Positions 26,280-35,597 of a stretch of DNA of 38,580 nucleotides are shown piece by piece (the first letter of the stretch is position 1; each line of letters starts with the position of its first letter). Origin of the DNA: JAQWQB01 sp047636995 (GTDB lineage Bacteria; Bacteroidota; Bacteroidia; Flavobacteriales_D; Sanyastnellaceae); contig JBLIGQ010000024.1 in assembly GCA_047636995.1 (NCBI GenBank), positions 1 through 38,580 on the forward strand. Reading direction: 5' to 3'. The position numbers and the translations under genes are program-made. The notes beneath the pieces are model-generated. The model ran no database searches and was not told the DNA's origin. It saw nothing but the letters and a program-made list of their open reading frames with translations.

Positions 26280-28574
26280 TCATCGGTTTATTTCTTCCTC
26301 GTAACGGGTGTTCTCTTGACTCATGAAATCCATTGTTTCTTTAATGTCAAGTACCCTAAACTCAACACGCCTATTTCTTTGATGTTGCTCTTCGCTGCAT
26401 ACGATTCCATCTGCACAATGGTTGATGAGTTTAGACTCTCCGTACCCAACAGCCTCTAATCTATTCGGGTTAATTCCTCTTCCAATTAGGTAAGCCATAA
26501 CGTTGTCTGCACGCTCTTGCGAAAGGTTTAAATTGTACTCAAATCCAGCTTTAGCGTCTGTATGTGCCATGACCTCTCCACGCATAGATGGGTGCATCAA
26601 GAGCAAGTTATAGAACGTCTCAAGGTCTGGAACAGCATCTTCGCGGACCTCCGCTGAGTTACTGTCAAAGTAAATGTGGTAAAGCTCTATGACCATCCCT
26701 TTCTCTATTCTCATATCCAAGGCAATCGGAGGTGGAATGCTCGCTAAATCAGGGTCCAAATTAATTTCTACAGAATGACATTGATCCTTCTCAATGTGAA
26801 TTTCGAGCGGCACTCTGAATTCATTGAAGGCAGGTTTACTTGCCACGAGTTCATAGGTTTGGCCTTCAGATGCAACCATAAAAAACGACCCCAATCCGGC
26901 GGTTTGAATGGAAACAACTTCTCTGTCTGAAGCCACTAAATGAACATCTACACCACTTAAAGGGTTTCCGTATTTTCCGTGCTTCACATTCCCACACAAG
27001 TAAGAAAGAGCACTATAGGCCGCAGACTCAGGGCTCAGCGCCATGGTAACTTCTGTCCGCTGACCTTCAATGAGTCCGAATGTATTGCAATGTTGAATTC
27101 CAGAACAACCCCCGTCTTGCACAAACCGGTCATGGGTCGCACTGAGCTCAAAATCCCCTTGGGCCTGAACCACAAAACTAAACCTGCCTTCTCCATTCGT
27201 GAATGCAAAGTCCCTATAATGGTCTTTTCCCCTCAACTCGATCTTAGCATTTTCAATGATCTCGTGCGAAGCACAATTTACTACTTGTCCTTCAATTCGA
27301 ATGCCATAGATGCGCTTGAAATAGAGCACATCATCTTTGTTTTCTGTATTCCGATTGGAAGTAAAAAAGCCGCTGTTACCCCCTTTCTTAATGGTAATTC
27401 CGAAGTCATCTCTCGCGCTGTTAATCGGTCTGCCTAAATTCTCAGGCAAAGACCAATCTGATGCTTCAAGGTGCACCTGAAAAACATCCAATCCGCCAAA
27501 TCCAGCGTGGAAATTGGAGGAGAAATAGAGGGTGCCATCAGAATCAAATGACGGAAAAACCTCATTGCCTCGCGTGTTAATATGGGCTCCAAAAACCTGT
27601 GCCTCTCCCCAGTTGCCTGAAGCTGTTCTTTCACAAAAGTAAAGGTCCATCTTCCCTCGTCCCCCGGGCTTATCTGAAGCAAAGACCATTGTCTTTCCGT
27701 CTGGAGAAATAGCAGGGTGGGCCGTATTGTATTCATTGCTATAGATGCTTAAGGGACCTGTCTTTTTCCAGTTTCCCTCCGCGTCCATTTTCAGTCTTAC
27801 AATCTTTACACGGGTGTTATTCTCTTCGTCGTAATACCGTTTGTTATCTTCAATATCTGAGGCAGTCATGTACAACTCTTGTCCGTCAGGACTAAAACAA
27901 ATAGGGCCTTCATGATAAGGAGTCAAGGGAATTTCAGTTACAGGTTTCGCTTCCCCAAAGACATCTCCTTCGCCAATAGTAGCGCTGTAAACGTCTGTAA
28001 ATCTGCCATTGGTCCAAGGGTCATATTCGCCAGACTTCTTCACAACTCCTTTGCGGTTTGTAACGAAGTATACTTGATCTCCATGAATGGTTGGAGCAAA
28101 ATCTAAATCTTCTGTATTGAATGAAGTTGGCTGCACTTTGCAATCCTTTTCTTGAAAGGCACCATTAGACAATGCTCCTGCCCACGCCAAAAGTTGATTG
28201 GCATAATGCAGCTTGTCTTCATCTGTTTGAACGGCCATGTATTTCTCTAGCCACTTTACGGCCAGTTCATATTTTTCATTGGCAATCAAGACCTGACTGT
28301 ACTGCAATTTCACCTCAACATCATCATTCATGAGTGCTGCTCTGGTGAACCAATATTCCGCTTCTGGAAGCTGATTGGTTTTCCAATAACATATAGCCAT
28401 TTTTGTGATGGCCAAATCGTTGTCAAGGTCCTTTCTAATGGCTTGATTGAACAGTTCAATTGCTTCTTCATAATGATGGTGTTCAAACGCATCATTCGCT
28501 TTTTTTAGCTGTGCTTGACCTGAATAGGTAACTCCTACCAAACCAAGTATTAACAGTGCAGATCTCAATTTCAT
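26280..28574 (-). CDS. OmpA-family protein with TPR, PD40 propeller and carboxypeptidase-regulatory-like domains (PorE-like)
   Basis: This 764-residue secreted protein begins with signal peptide MKLRSALLILGLVGVTYSGQAQ (ATG 28574; the frame extends upstream to 28706 over PorP). Next come TPR-like helices (about 23-130), a PD40/WD40-like propeller (about 155-440; repeats such as CFSPDGQELYMTASD and AISPDGKTMVFASDKPGG), one or two regulatory-like beta domains (about 445-640) and a C-terminal OmpA domain (about 650-745: YFDSNSAEVR, AHTDAKAGFEYN, LSQERADNV). This order matches PorE of the T9SS, which is thought to link the secretion apparatus to peptidoglycan. It lies 10 bases after PorP/SprF. Confidence 0.88.
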   Translation of the reverse strand: MKLRSALLILGLVGVTYSGQAQLKKANDAFEHHHYEEAIELFNQAIRKDLDNDLAITKMAICYWKTNQLPEAEYWFTRAALMNDDVEVKLQYSQVLIANEKYELAVKWLEKYMAVQTDEDKLHYANQLLAWAGALSNGAFQEKDCKVQPTSFNTEDLDFAPTIHGDQVYFVTNRKGVVKKSGEYDPWTNGRFTDVYSATIGEGDVFGEAKPVTEIPLTPYHEGPICFSPDGQELYMTASDIEDNKRYYDEENNTRVKIVRLKMDAEGNWKKTGPLSIYSNEYNTAHPAISPDGKTMVFASDKPGGRGKMDLYFCERTASGNWGEAQVFGAHINTRGNEVFPSFDSDGTLYFSSNFHAGFGGLDVFQVHLEASDWSLPENLGRPINSARDDFGITIKKGGNSGFFTSNRNTENKDDVLYFKRIYGIRIEGQVVNCASHEIIENAKIELRGKDHYRDFAFTNGEGRFSFVVQAQGDFELSATHDRFVQDGGCSGIQHCNTFGLIEGQRTEVTMALSPESAAYSALSYLCGNVKHGKYGNPLSGVDVHLVASDREVVSIQTAGLGSFFMVASEGQTYELVASKPAFNEFRVPLEIHIEKDQCHSVEINLDPDLASIPPPIALDMRIEKGMVIELYHIYFDSNSAEVREDAVPDLETFYNLLLMHPSMRGEVMAHTDAKAGFEYNLNLSQERADNVMAYLIGRGINPNRLEAVGYGESKLINHCADGIVCSEEQHQRNRRVEFRVLDIKETMDFMSQENTRYEEEINR

Positions 28575-28584
28575 AAAGTTCGGT

Positions 28585-29532
28585 TTAAAAGAATCTTGGG
28601 TGATTATATCCTTCTTTCTTCTTTCTAACATCAAAGCCGAGAAAGAATTCATGCGACCCAGCATGCCCTTGAATTTCCGTGATAGTGAAGTCAAATGCAT
28701 ATCCAACTTTCAACTGTTTTGTAATGGCATAATCAAGCATGATGCTTACTGAATCTCCCCATCTATAAGAAGGGCCAATCCAAAAAGATTTATTCAGCAG
28801 AAAAAGCACACCAAAATCTGGCTGAACAGGCGCACCATCAACATATTTGACCATAAAAATTGGATGAATCCATGTGTCTTTATTCAGCTGCCACATTCCA
28901 CCTCCCGTGAAGTAAATGTGTCTTTTCGCTTGAAAAAGGGCTGAAGCCGATGATTCTTCGCCCGTAAACTTGGTTTCTGTCTCTAGCAATCGTGGGATGG
29001 ACAATCCGAAATACATCAACTCATTCGAGAAATGAGCTCCAAATCCAAAGTTGTAATACGCTTCAGAAATGTCAGCAAATGGAATGGAAGGGTCAAATTG
29101 CGCATCAGGGTCTGCGGTTGTCCAATTCATTCGATGAGTGCCATATTCTGCGCCCAATCCGAGTGATAGATCTCCAAAGTTAAAACGCAATTTATAGGCA
29201 AAATCTCCTTGCACAGAAAGGGTGTTTGAGATCCCTAATTGGTCTCGCATTACGTTCAATCCTAACCCGAAATCACCATGTACTACTGGTGCATGAACAA
29301 AAAGATTTTCGGTCTGAGGTGCGCCTTCCACCCCCATCCATTGTGAACGAAAGAAGAGGCCCGCACTCAATGCTTTTTTAGTTCCCGCATAGGCAGGATT
29401 AATGGACATTTGATTCCACAAAAACTGTGTATGTCCGATTTGCTGCTGCGCCGAACTTTCATGTGAAAGGAACACCAACATTAACATGGCTATCAATGCG
29501 CGTAGCATTTTTATGATCCATTTTATTTCCAT
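28585..29532 (-). CDS. PorP/SprF family type IX secretion outer-membrane protein
   Basis: This 315-residue protein has a signal peptide (MLRALIAMLMLVFLSHESSAQ, starting at either ATG 29532 or 29508) followed by the PorP/SprF hallmark FLWNQMSINPAYAGTKKALSAGLFFRSQW, then alternating amphipathic strands of a beta-barrel. In flavobacteria SprF is needed for export or anchoring of the adhesin encoded just upstream (SprB) via its type B sorting domain. Here it directly follows such a gene (10-base gap) and precedes the OmpA/PorE-like gene (10-base gap), so it is probably the dedicated partner of the 1795-residue protein. Confidence 0.93.
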   Translation of the reverse strand: MEIKWIIKMLRALIAMLMLVFLSHESSAQQQIGHTQFLWNQMSINPAYAGTKKALSAGLFFRSQWMGVEGAPQTENLFVHAPVVHGDFGLGLNVMRDQLGISNTLSVQGDFAYKLRFNFGDLSLGLGAEYGTHRMNWTTADPDAQFDPSIPFADISEAYYNFGFGAHFSNELMYFGLSIPRLLETETKFTGEESSASALFQAKRHIYFTGGGMWQLNKDTWIHPIFMVKYVDGAPVQPDFGVLFLLNKSFWIGPSYRWGDSVSIMLDYAITKQLKVGYAFDFTITEIQGHAGSHEFFLGFDVRKKKEGYNHPRFF

Positions 29533-29542
29533 GGTTTCTTAC

Positions 29543-32500
29543 TTATTGGTGGATTGTGATGTAACCCGTCCCCAAGGTTTCCCCGGTATCCCGGTTGTTG
29601 AAGACGTAATAATAGGTTCCGTTTGGAAGCGGTTTGCCTTTCCAGGTTCCTTCCCAATCATTTTGATAATTCTCTTGCTCATAAATAAGCCTCCCCCATC
29701 TGTTGTAGATGAAGAGTTTATTTTCAGGGAACCGACCAATTCCATCCATGACCAGCCCGTCATTCACACCATCATTGTTCGGAGTGATAATGTCTGGAAT
29801 GTGGAGGTAAGGGAAGATCCTGATTTTCACCAATGCGGTATCACACATTGACGGACAGTCCTTTAGACACAACTCATAAATGAATTCATCTTCCCCTGAA
29901 AACTCGAAGTCTGGCTCATATTCTACAACATCTCCGCTCACTTGAGCTGAACCATGATCTGGTAGGTCAATGATCTCAATGTCATATTCCACATCTGAAA
30001 ACTCGTCATTGAATACAATAAATATATCTTGCTGTTCACCTTCCACCATTTCGAAGTAATCTTCTTTCGCAAAGGGGATTGTTGGGGCGAAAATGGTTAC
30101 CTCATCCGTACTGTAAATCCCGCATCCATCTGTAAACAAAGACCAAACAAGTGTATAAGACTCCCCGCTCTCTGCGCCGGCAACAACTGTTGTATGGCTG
30201 TTCGGACTAAGCAACTGTAACGTTTCGTCTGAATGGGTCCAAAAACCCGTTAACAAAGGGTCATTTATAGCATCAACCTCAATTGGATTTCCTTCACAGG
30301 CAACAACATTTGCCCCTGCATAAGCCGTTTCATTCGGTATAACATTTATCTCTACATTTTCTTCCAGTGAAGGATTACTCCAACACTCACCATTGAACAC
30401 GAAGAGTGTATAATCACCCTCATTCGTTTCATTGACTTCTGTGATAATTAATGTTCCATCTGTTGTGGTATCTACATTTCCTTCCGGCAGGTGCCATTCG
30501 AAAAATTCAGCATTGGAACCTGAAACAAGCATGAGTTGGTCACCAATACATAAAGGACTGTTACTTGCTAAACCTGGGGTCAGCGGCAGCGCATTCACCG
30601 TTACATCAACTTGATACGGTTCAGACTGACACAATCCATCTGTGATGGTTAAAGAATAAACTCCATCATTTGAAACGGCCACACTGGGAATAGCCGGCGG
30701 GGACATCGTGTTCCCAGAATATCCATTTGGCCCACTCCAGACATACGCATCTGACGTTATTGCAGTAGTGAAATTCAATTCGTTTCCTACACAAAGAACT
30801 TGTTCATTCGCCTCAAAAACAGGAGGAGCAGGAATTGGGTGAACTAGCACATCTACTTCAAATGAAGCATCAGTGGCGCAACTCTCCAATTCTACCCAAA
30901 CGGTGTATTCTCCAGTGAGATTAGTATTAACATCAGTTATTTCTAAAAACGGAGTTGTGGTAACCACTTCTCCAGTTGGCGTGTTCCAGTGATAAGCAAC
31001 AGCACCCGGATAATTGGAGCTAGACAATGTGAATGAAAGTCCTTGGCATAGTTCCGCTCCGTTGGCAATAACAGGCAAAGGAGGCGCTTGGCTAACATCC
31101 AGCTGTGCTGACTCTGCAGGAGCTGCGCACCCATTCGCATCAGTAACGTTCAAGGTATAGACTCCAGCATTCTCTTCTACCACATTCTGAATCACAGCGA
31201 TGCTATCATTCGAGAAAAATTCTGGGCCATTCCACACGAAACTGAATGGACCTTCACCGCCAGTAATGATTGGAATTAACTCAGCGTCATCCAAGCCTGA
31301 AGCACATGGAAGTGAACTGTTTTCAACTACAACTGCTGGATTTGAATGCACAATCAATGCAAATACCGCACTGGTGTCACTAGAACAATCACCTACTTCA
31401 ACATGCACTTGATACATTCCAGCATCCAGCAAATCAGGATTCGAAATTACAAGCTCATTGTCATTAAACCCAGAAGGAACACCGGGCCCCTCCCAAACAT
31501 AATTAACCCATAGCCCCGGGTATTCATTAATTGACAAGGTTAAAGGCGCACCTTCACAAATAGCATTATCACCCATAATGGCAGGCTCATTCAAGGTGGC
31601 AGAAACCACCTCCATGATTGCACACTTCTCAGCGAGGTAATCATTGTTCACTCCTCCTTCATCAAGAAAATTTCCCGTTCGCATATATCCCAACTGATTG
31701 GAAGGGCCATAAGTCAGTGTATCTAAGTGCGCTGAAAATGCACTTTGATATTCCAAGCTTAAGCAGTTGTCTGCTGTTGTGCAAGGAGGAAAAGATTCTA
31801 GGATTTGAATAGAATAAACCACTTCGCACGTGACACCCAGCGGAAGACTATCCCAATGGGTAACCAATGATCCAAATGAGTTTACAGGACCCCATGAGAT
31901 CAATTCCTCGCATTCAGACAAGAAAGACCCATTCACAAATTGAATGCCCAGAGGCAAGTCATTGATTAAATGAATGTCATATGCATTTCCGGTTGAAGTA
32001 GGTAAGTGACTCACTGTTACGGTAACAAAAGTCTGTTCTCCCGGTAAGAGCGTGTCATCAAAAAAGGAAATATCAACATCCAGTTCTGCCTCAATAACTT
32101 CAAGCACATGTGAGTCGTTTTCAGAAGTGAGTGCTGAACTAACTGGATTGGTATATTTGATTGTAGCTAGTTGGGCCAAATTATATCCATTCTGATTTAC
32201 TTCTGTATTTAACACTACAGCGCTGTATACCAGTCTTATAAATTCATCTTCATCATTGTCTGATGACCCATTGTCAACATCACCTAATGGAATAGTGATT
32301 TTTCGATCTTGATTTTGAATGCCCACCCCTATATCAGAAATGACCATTCCGTTTATGATTTGAGACAGTGTCCCATTCTCGAAAAACATATCTACTGGAC
32401 GTTCGAAGCTCACAAATTCTTCAAGTGACAATCCCTCGGGTAGTGTTATTTCCAACGTGCTATTTCGGGTAAATCCTTCAGGGATTCTAAAATTTGTCTC

Positions 32501-34930
32501 GTAGGTCACCAGTTCTCCAATGTGAACCTCATTGTTGTTTCCACTGTAATTCGGTTGAATTTGAAGTACGTTCGTCTCAACACTTGGTCGCGCAAAGTAG
32601 ACTTGCGCAGATTCCGTCACAGGATTAAATCGGTCTGGGCTGCCTGGAACAGCTGCCCAAGTTGCCTCGGCTATATTAGTAATGAAATCACGTGCAGATA
32701 TTTCGTCCTGAACTCTGCATTGGTATTCAATGTAGCCTTTGTGTCTTTGAGAGCCTGCAATTTGATCCTGAATCTCATCAATCACCAACCCTGTGGTAAA
32801 GAGGGATCCAGAATAAATCAGAGGACTTCCTTCTCCATTCTCTACACTGAGTAATGTGCAGTTTCCAAGTTCAGGAAAAGGTGGGAAATCATTTACGATA
32901 ATGTCATAAGCGGGTGCCTCTCCCGTATTGGTAAGGGTAATCATAAAAGTGAGGTAATCCCACGCGTCAATACCAGAAGCATTGGCGTTGATCGGGATAT
33001 TTATTGGACTTAAAATCGCATTTGGTTGATCAGTTGCCGCAATTCCCTTCGTCATAATAAGCTCAGGAGCTCCAACACTCAACGTAGTCAAATCAACATC
33101 AACTGAACTCTCAAGCAGGGTGTTACTCGAATAAAACCTAGCGAAGTTTGTGTGGACCAATCCGTCTGCAAATGGTTCCGATGAAATAGCAATGGAAATA
33201 TCAACAGAGATGACTAGCGGAATCCCTAAAGAAGGACCACTTATACTTCCCCAATCAATGAATAAGGTATTTTTACTGGCGTCAATGGTGATTGAAACGG
33301 GTGTTTCTGACACATTGTTTAGTGGAGAATGAACCACATCTTCGCCAAAAACAAGGCTCAAATCTGTTACATCATGAATTGGGATAGGAAAAAGATCTTC
33401 GAAAACAACGTTCCGCGCATCCCCAGATGGAATTTCCATTGTTAACCTGTAGGTGACCATTTCGCCAGGCACATAGCCATACCCATTGGCAGGAGTAGAA
33501 ATGGTCTCTTTTAAGACAGCTGCTGAAGGAAGACGATATGAACCCGTATATGGACGAGCGCAATCTGTTGCTCCATTGATCAACGAATAAGTAATGATCC
33601 CTTCAGATCTCAACTCGTCATTGGCGGTCAAGAACTCACCATTTTGATAGGTTTCCAAAAGATCTGCATAAATGAAAACGTTGCCTACTTCACAAGGGGC
33701 AAAGTCACTCCCGTTGGAAGCATGTAAGTCAAAAATAAGCTCTGTTTCTCCACCGCCAATTGACGTCACGCTCGAAGCAGAAATGTTCGCCCCATTCATT
33801 GTTGCAAGGTTTGTGTAAAGCAAGCCATCTGGCAGAACCAAGCGAAACTCCATCGCATCAATTCCGTCAATGTATTCTGCAGTTGTGTATTCAAAACCAA
33901 TGGAAAGTGTTTCTCCGGGTGCAACGTCTTCAGTTGGTAATTGTGGTTTAAACGTAATGTGATATGCTTTCGCATTGCTCGTGGCCGAAATAGGTAAAAC
34001 TTCATTCGAAGACACCTGAGCCTCATTTATGAATTGAATACTGTCACAACTATTCACATCAAGCACATTGCCTATGGAGGCGAAATAACTCAGCTGAACA
34101 TCTGTAGATGCCGATGTTCCCAGCGCATTGTCACATTGTACAATCAGATCTCCGCTTGAACCCACTGTTGGCTGTTGGATGACGATGCACCCTGGAGTAA
34201 CTGCGAGTATTCCAACAAACTGGATTCCTGAAGGAATCAGATTTGAAATGACCAAGTCTGTAACTTGCTCTTGTTCTGCTATATCAACCGTAACATCATA
34301 TTGTAGCTGCATGCAAGAGCCTGCAACAGCATCTGTTATATTTACTCTATGTGCCATCGAATACAGCGTTGGGGTAACTGCTCCTTGTGAAGCTGTTCCC
34401 ATAATTGATCCATTCTCACCGGTAGGGGTGTCTCCAAATCTATAAACGGGCTGTATTTCTATTTGAACGGGAATACCTATTGACACGCCTGATCCTGAAA
34501 GGTCTGCGCAAAGCTCTACTTCACCATCAACCCCACCGTCAATCATGGAACCAATTGGTAAGTTCACAACAACCAATGTGTAGCCGCCTGTTCCACTCAC
34601 CAAATTATTGGGGTCTTCAGTAGCCAAATTGGGATCTGACAGCGGAACGCCAACAAAGGTACCTGCTATAACTATAGATGCTACAGGTTGACCCAAAAAC
34701 TCAACAGAGAGGGTGTTTGCCGGCACCTCTGGCGGCAACCAAACGCGCAAATAAGGCTGGTAACCTGTGGGTCCTGTGTTAGAAGCAATCACATCAAAGC
34801 AAAACTCCTCATTGATGAGGTTTTCTGCAGGGACACTCAGGCTTGCCTGAATACTCTGTGCATTTGTTGCCATCCCACAGCATGTGAGGAGGGCGAAGAT
34901 GCAGACTGATTTTAATAGGTTGACGCTCAT
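29543..34930 (-). CDS. Giant secreted protein with DUF11-like and Ig-like modules and a type B T9SS sorting domain
   Basis: This 1795-residue protein has signal peptide MSVNLLKSVCIFALLTCCGMATNAQ. Residues about 30-1100 are beta-rich DUF11-like modules typified by FMITLTNTGEAPAYDIIVND (about 665) and HLINDLPLGIQFVNGSF (about 987). Residues about 1115-1530 hold roughly five Ig/PKD-like modules, each with an early Cys and a W-x-G/P core (CEGAPLTL, CVGNELNF, CIGDQLML). A cadherin-like module (about 1620-1705) follows. The C-terminus (about 1712-1795) is a CHU_C/gliding-motility type B sorting domain: ITPNNDGVNDGL, IYNRWGRLIYE, WKGKPLPNGTYYYV. It should be exported by the T9SS and displayed or released. 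Adhesin function is inferred from architecture. Confidence 0.92.
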   Translation of the reverse strand: MSVNLLKSVCIFALLTCCGMATNAQSIQASLSVPAENLINEEFCFDVIASNTGPTGYQPYLRVWLPPEVPANTLSVEFLGQPVASIVIAGTFVGVPLSDPNLATEDPNNLVSGTGGYTLVVVNLPIGSMIDGGVDGEVELCADLSGSGVSIGIPVQIEIQPVYRFGDTPTGENGSIMGTASQGAVTPTLYSMAHRVNITDAVAGSCMQLQYDVTVDIAEQEQVTDLVISNLIPSGIQFVGILAVTPGCIVIQQPTVGSSGDLIVQCDNALGTSASTDVQLSYFASIGNVLDVNSCDSIQFINEAQVSSNEVLPISATSNAKAYHITFKPQLPTEDVAPGETLSIGFEYTTAEYIDGIDAMEFRLVLPDGLLYTNLATMNGANISASSVTSIGGGETELIFDLHASNGSDFAPCEVGNVFIYADLLETYQNGEFLTANDELRSEGIITYSLINGATDCARPYTGSYRLPSAAVLKETISTPANGYGYVPGEMVTYRLTMEIPSGDARNVVFEDLFPIPIHDVTDLSLVFGEDVVHSPLNNVSETPVSITIDASKNTLFIDWGSISGPSLGIPLVISVDISIAISSEPFADGLVHTNFARFYSSNTLLESSVDVDLTTLSVGAPELIMTKGIAATDQPNAILSPINIPINANASGIDAWDYLTFMITLTNTGEAPAYDIIVNDFPPFPELGNCTLLSVENGEGSPLIYSGSLFTTGLVIDEIQDQIAGSQRHKGYIEYQCRVQDEISARDFITNIAEATWAAVPGSPDRFNPVTESAQVYFARPSVETNVLQIQPNYSGNNNEVHIGELVTYETNFRIPEGFTRNSTLEITLPEGLSLEEFVSFERPVDMFFENGTLSQIINGMVISDIGVGIQNQDRKITIPLGDVDNGSSDNDEDEFIRLVYSAVVLNTEVNQNGYNLAQLATIKYTNPVSSALTSENDSHVLEVIEAELDVDISFFDDTLLPGEQTFVTVTVSHLPTSTGNAYDIHLINDLPLGIQFVNGSFLSECEELISWGPVNSFGSLVTHWDSLPLGVTCEVVYSIQILESFPPCTTADNCLSLEYQSAFSAHLDTLTYGPSNQLGYMRTGNFLDEGGVNNDYLAEKCAIMEVVSATLNEPAIMGDNAICEGAPLTLSINEYPGLWVNYVWEGPGVPSGFNDNELVISNPDLLDAGMYQVHVEVGDCSSDTSAVFALIVHSNPAVVVENSSLPCASGLDDAELIPIITGGEGPFSFVWNGPEFFSNDSIAVIQNVVEENAGVYTLNVTDANGCAAPAESAQLDVSQAPPLPVIANGAELCQGLSFTLSSSNYPGAVAYHWNTPTGEVVTTTPFLEITDVNTNLTGEYTVWVELESCATDASFEVDVLVHPIPAPPVFEANEQVLCVGNELNFTTAITSDAYVWSGPNGYSGNTMSPPAIPSVAVSNDGVYSLTITDGLCQSEPYQVDVTVNALPLTPGLASNSPLCIGDQLMLVSGSNAEFFEWHLPEGNVDTTTDGTLIITEVNETNEGDYTLFVFNGECWSNPSLEENVEINVIPNETAYAGANVVACEGNPIEVDAINDPLLTGFWTHSDETLQLLSPNSHTTVVAGAESGESYTLVWSLFTDGCGIYSTDEVTIFAPTIPFAKEDYFEMVEGEQQDIFIVFNDEFSDVEYDIEIIDLPDHGSAQVSGDVVEYEPDFEFSGEDEFIYELCLKDCPSMCDTALVKIRIFPYLHIPDIITPNNDGVNDGLVMDGIGRFPENKLFIYNRWGRLIYEQENYQNDWEGTWKGKPLPNGTYYYVFNNRDTGETLGTGYITIHQ

Positions 34931-35082
34931 TTTTTTTATTTCTGATAAAGCCTGTACAAAATTGTATAAGGTGTGCCACCTTCCTTGTAAGAACTCAACT
35001 GACCTCTATGTGGGAGAAATGCATTTTCGGTCGTGGGACCAAATGAGTATTTCTGTTCAGTTTCTTCCTGCAAGGGGTTTTG

Positions 35083-35090
35083 TATTTTCG
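35083..35090 (+). promoter_or_regulatory. -7-like box for the pectate-lyase-like gene
   Basis: TATTTTCG within TTTTGTATTTTCG resembles the boxes at 8560 and 15583. It lies about 70 bases before ATG 35160. The 229-base gap between this gene and the divergent giant gene also holds an imperfect palindrome (TGTACAAAATTGTATA near 34953) but no other clear signal. Confidence 0.4.
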
Positions 35091-35159
35091 TCTCCCAACC
35101 AAAATGGGCATGATTTTCTCTATACCTTTTTTGAATTACAAATGCTTGACACCCTTACT

Positions 35160-35597
35160 ATGAAAAACTTCTTGGCCATTTTCCTCTTCTTAGGAATTAT
35201 CTCTTTCGCCCAACATTCTTCCGCAATCACATTGACACCAGAAGATTTTGGCGCAGTCATAGATGACGGAAAACCGGATGACGTAGCTTTTCAAGCCATG
35301 TTCAATTCTATTCCAACCAAAGAACGAAACGTAATTATCACCCTCCGTTCAGGCGAATACCTATTTGATCAAACCGTCTTTTATCCGAAATACAACCGAA
35401 GGCGCATGATGATAGAAGGAAATCATGGCACGCTCAAAGCCGTTGGATTGGCGTTTGACATTCTCGCTCCTGCGAGCATCAAAGGAGAAGCGATGCAAAC
35501 GGCGCTTGACAATATGGATAAGCTGATTGTAAATGACTTATCATTTGAGGGCGGCGACACACAACTAACACTTATAGCCACATTAACGAGACGCTAG
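35160..35597 (+). pseudogene. Secreted pectate-lyase-like (right-handed beta-helix) protein, 3' end lost
   Basis: Signal peptide MKNFLAIFLFLGIISFAQHSSA, then LTPEDFGAVIDDGKPDDVAFQAMF, the opening of pectate-lyase-superfamily beta-helix proteins (a GA-DG-DDT-AFQ pattern), RSGEYLFDQTV and GNHGTLKAVG. The protein stops at about 145 residues, where family members run to several hundred, and the last residues (ATLTRR) probably derive from the adjoining integrase DNA. The upstream open frame to 34884 is not credible. The break coincides with the start of the recombinase coding frame, so the gene was cut by integration, deletion or a chimeric join. Substrate is unknown. Confidence 0.75.

Noticed and set aside
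34884..35159. N-terminal extension of the pectate-lyase-like protein
   Set aside because: It lies before a promoter-like box and the signal peptide at 35160, overlaps the divergent gene's start, and has no protein-like character.
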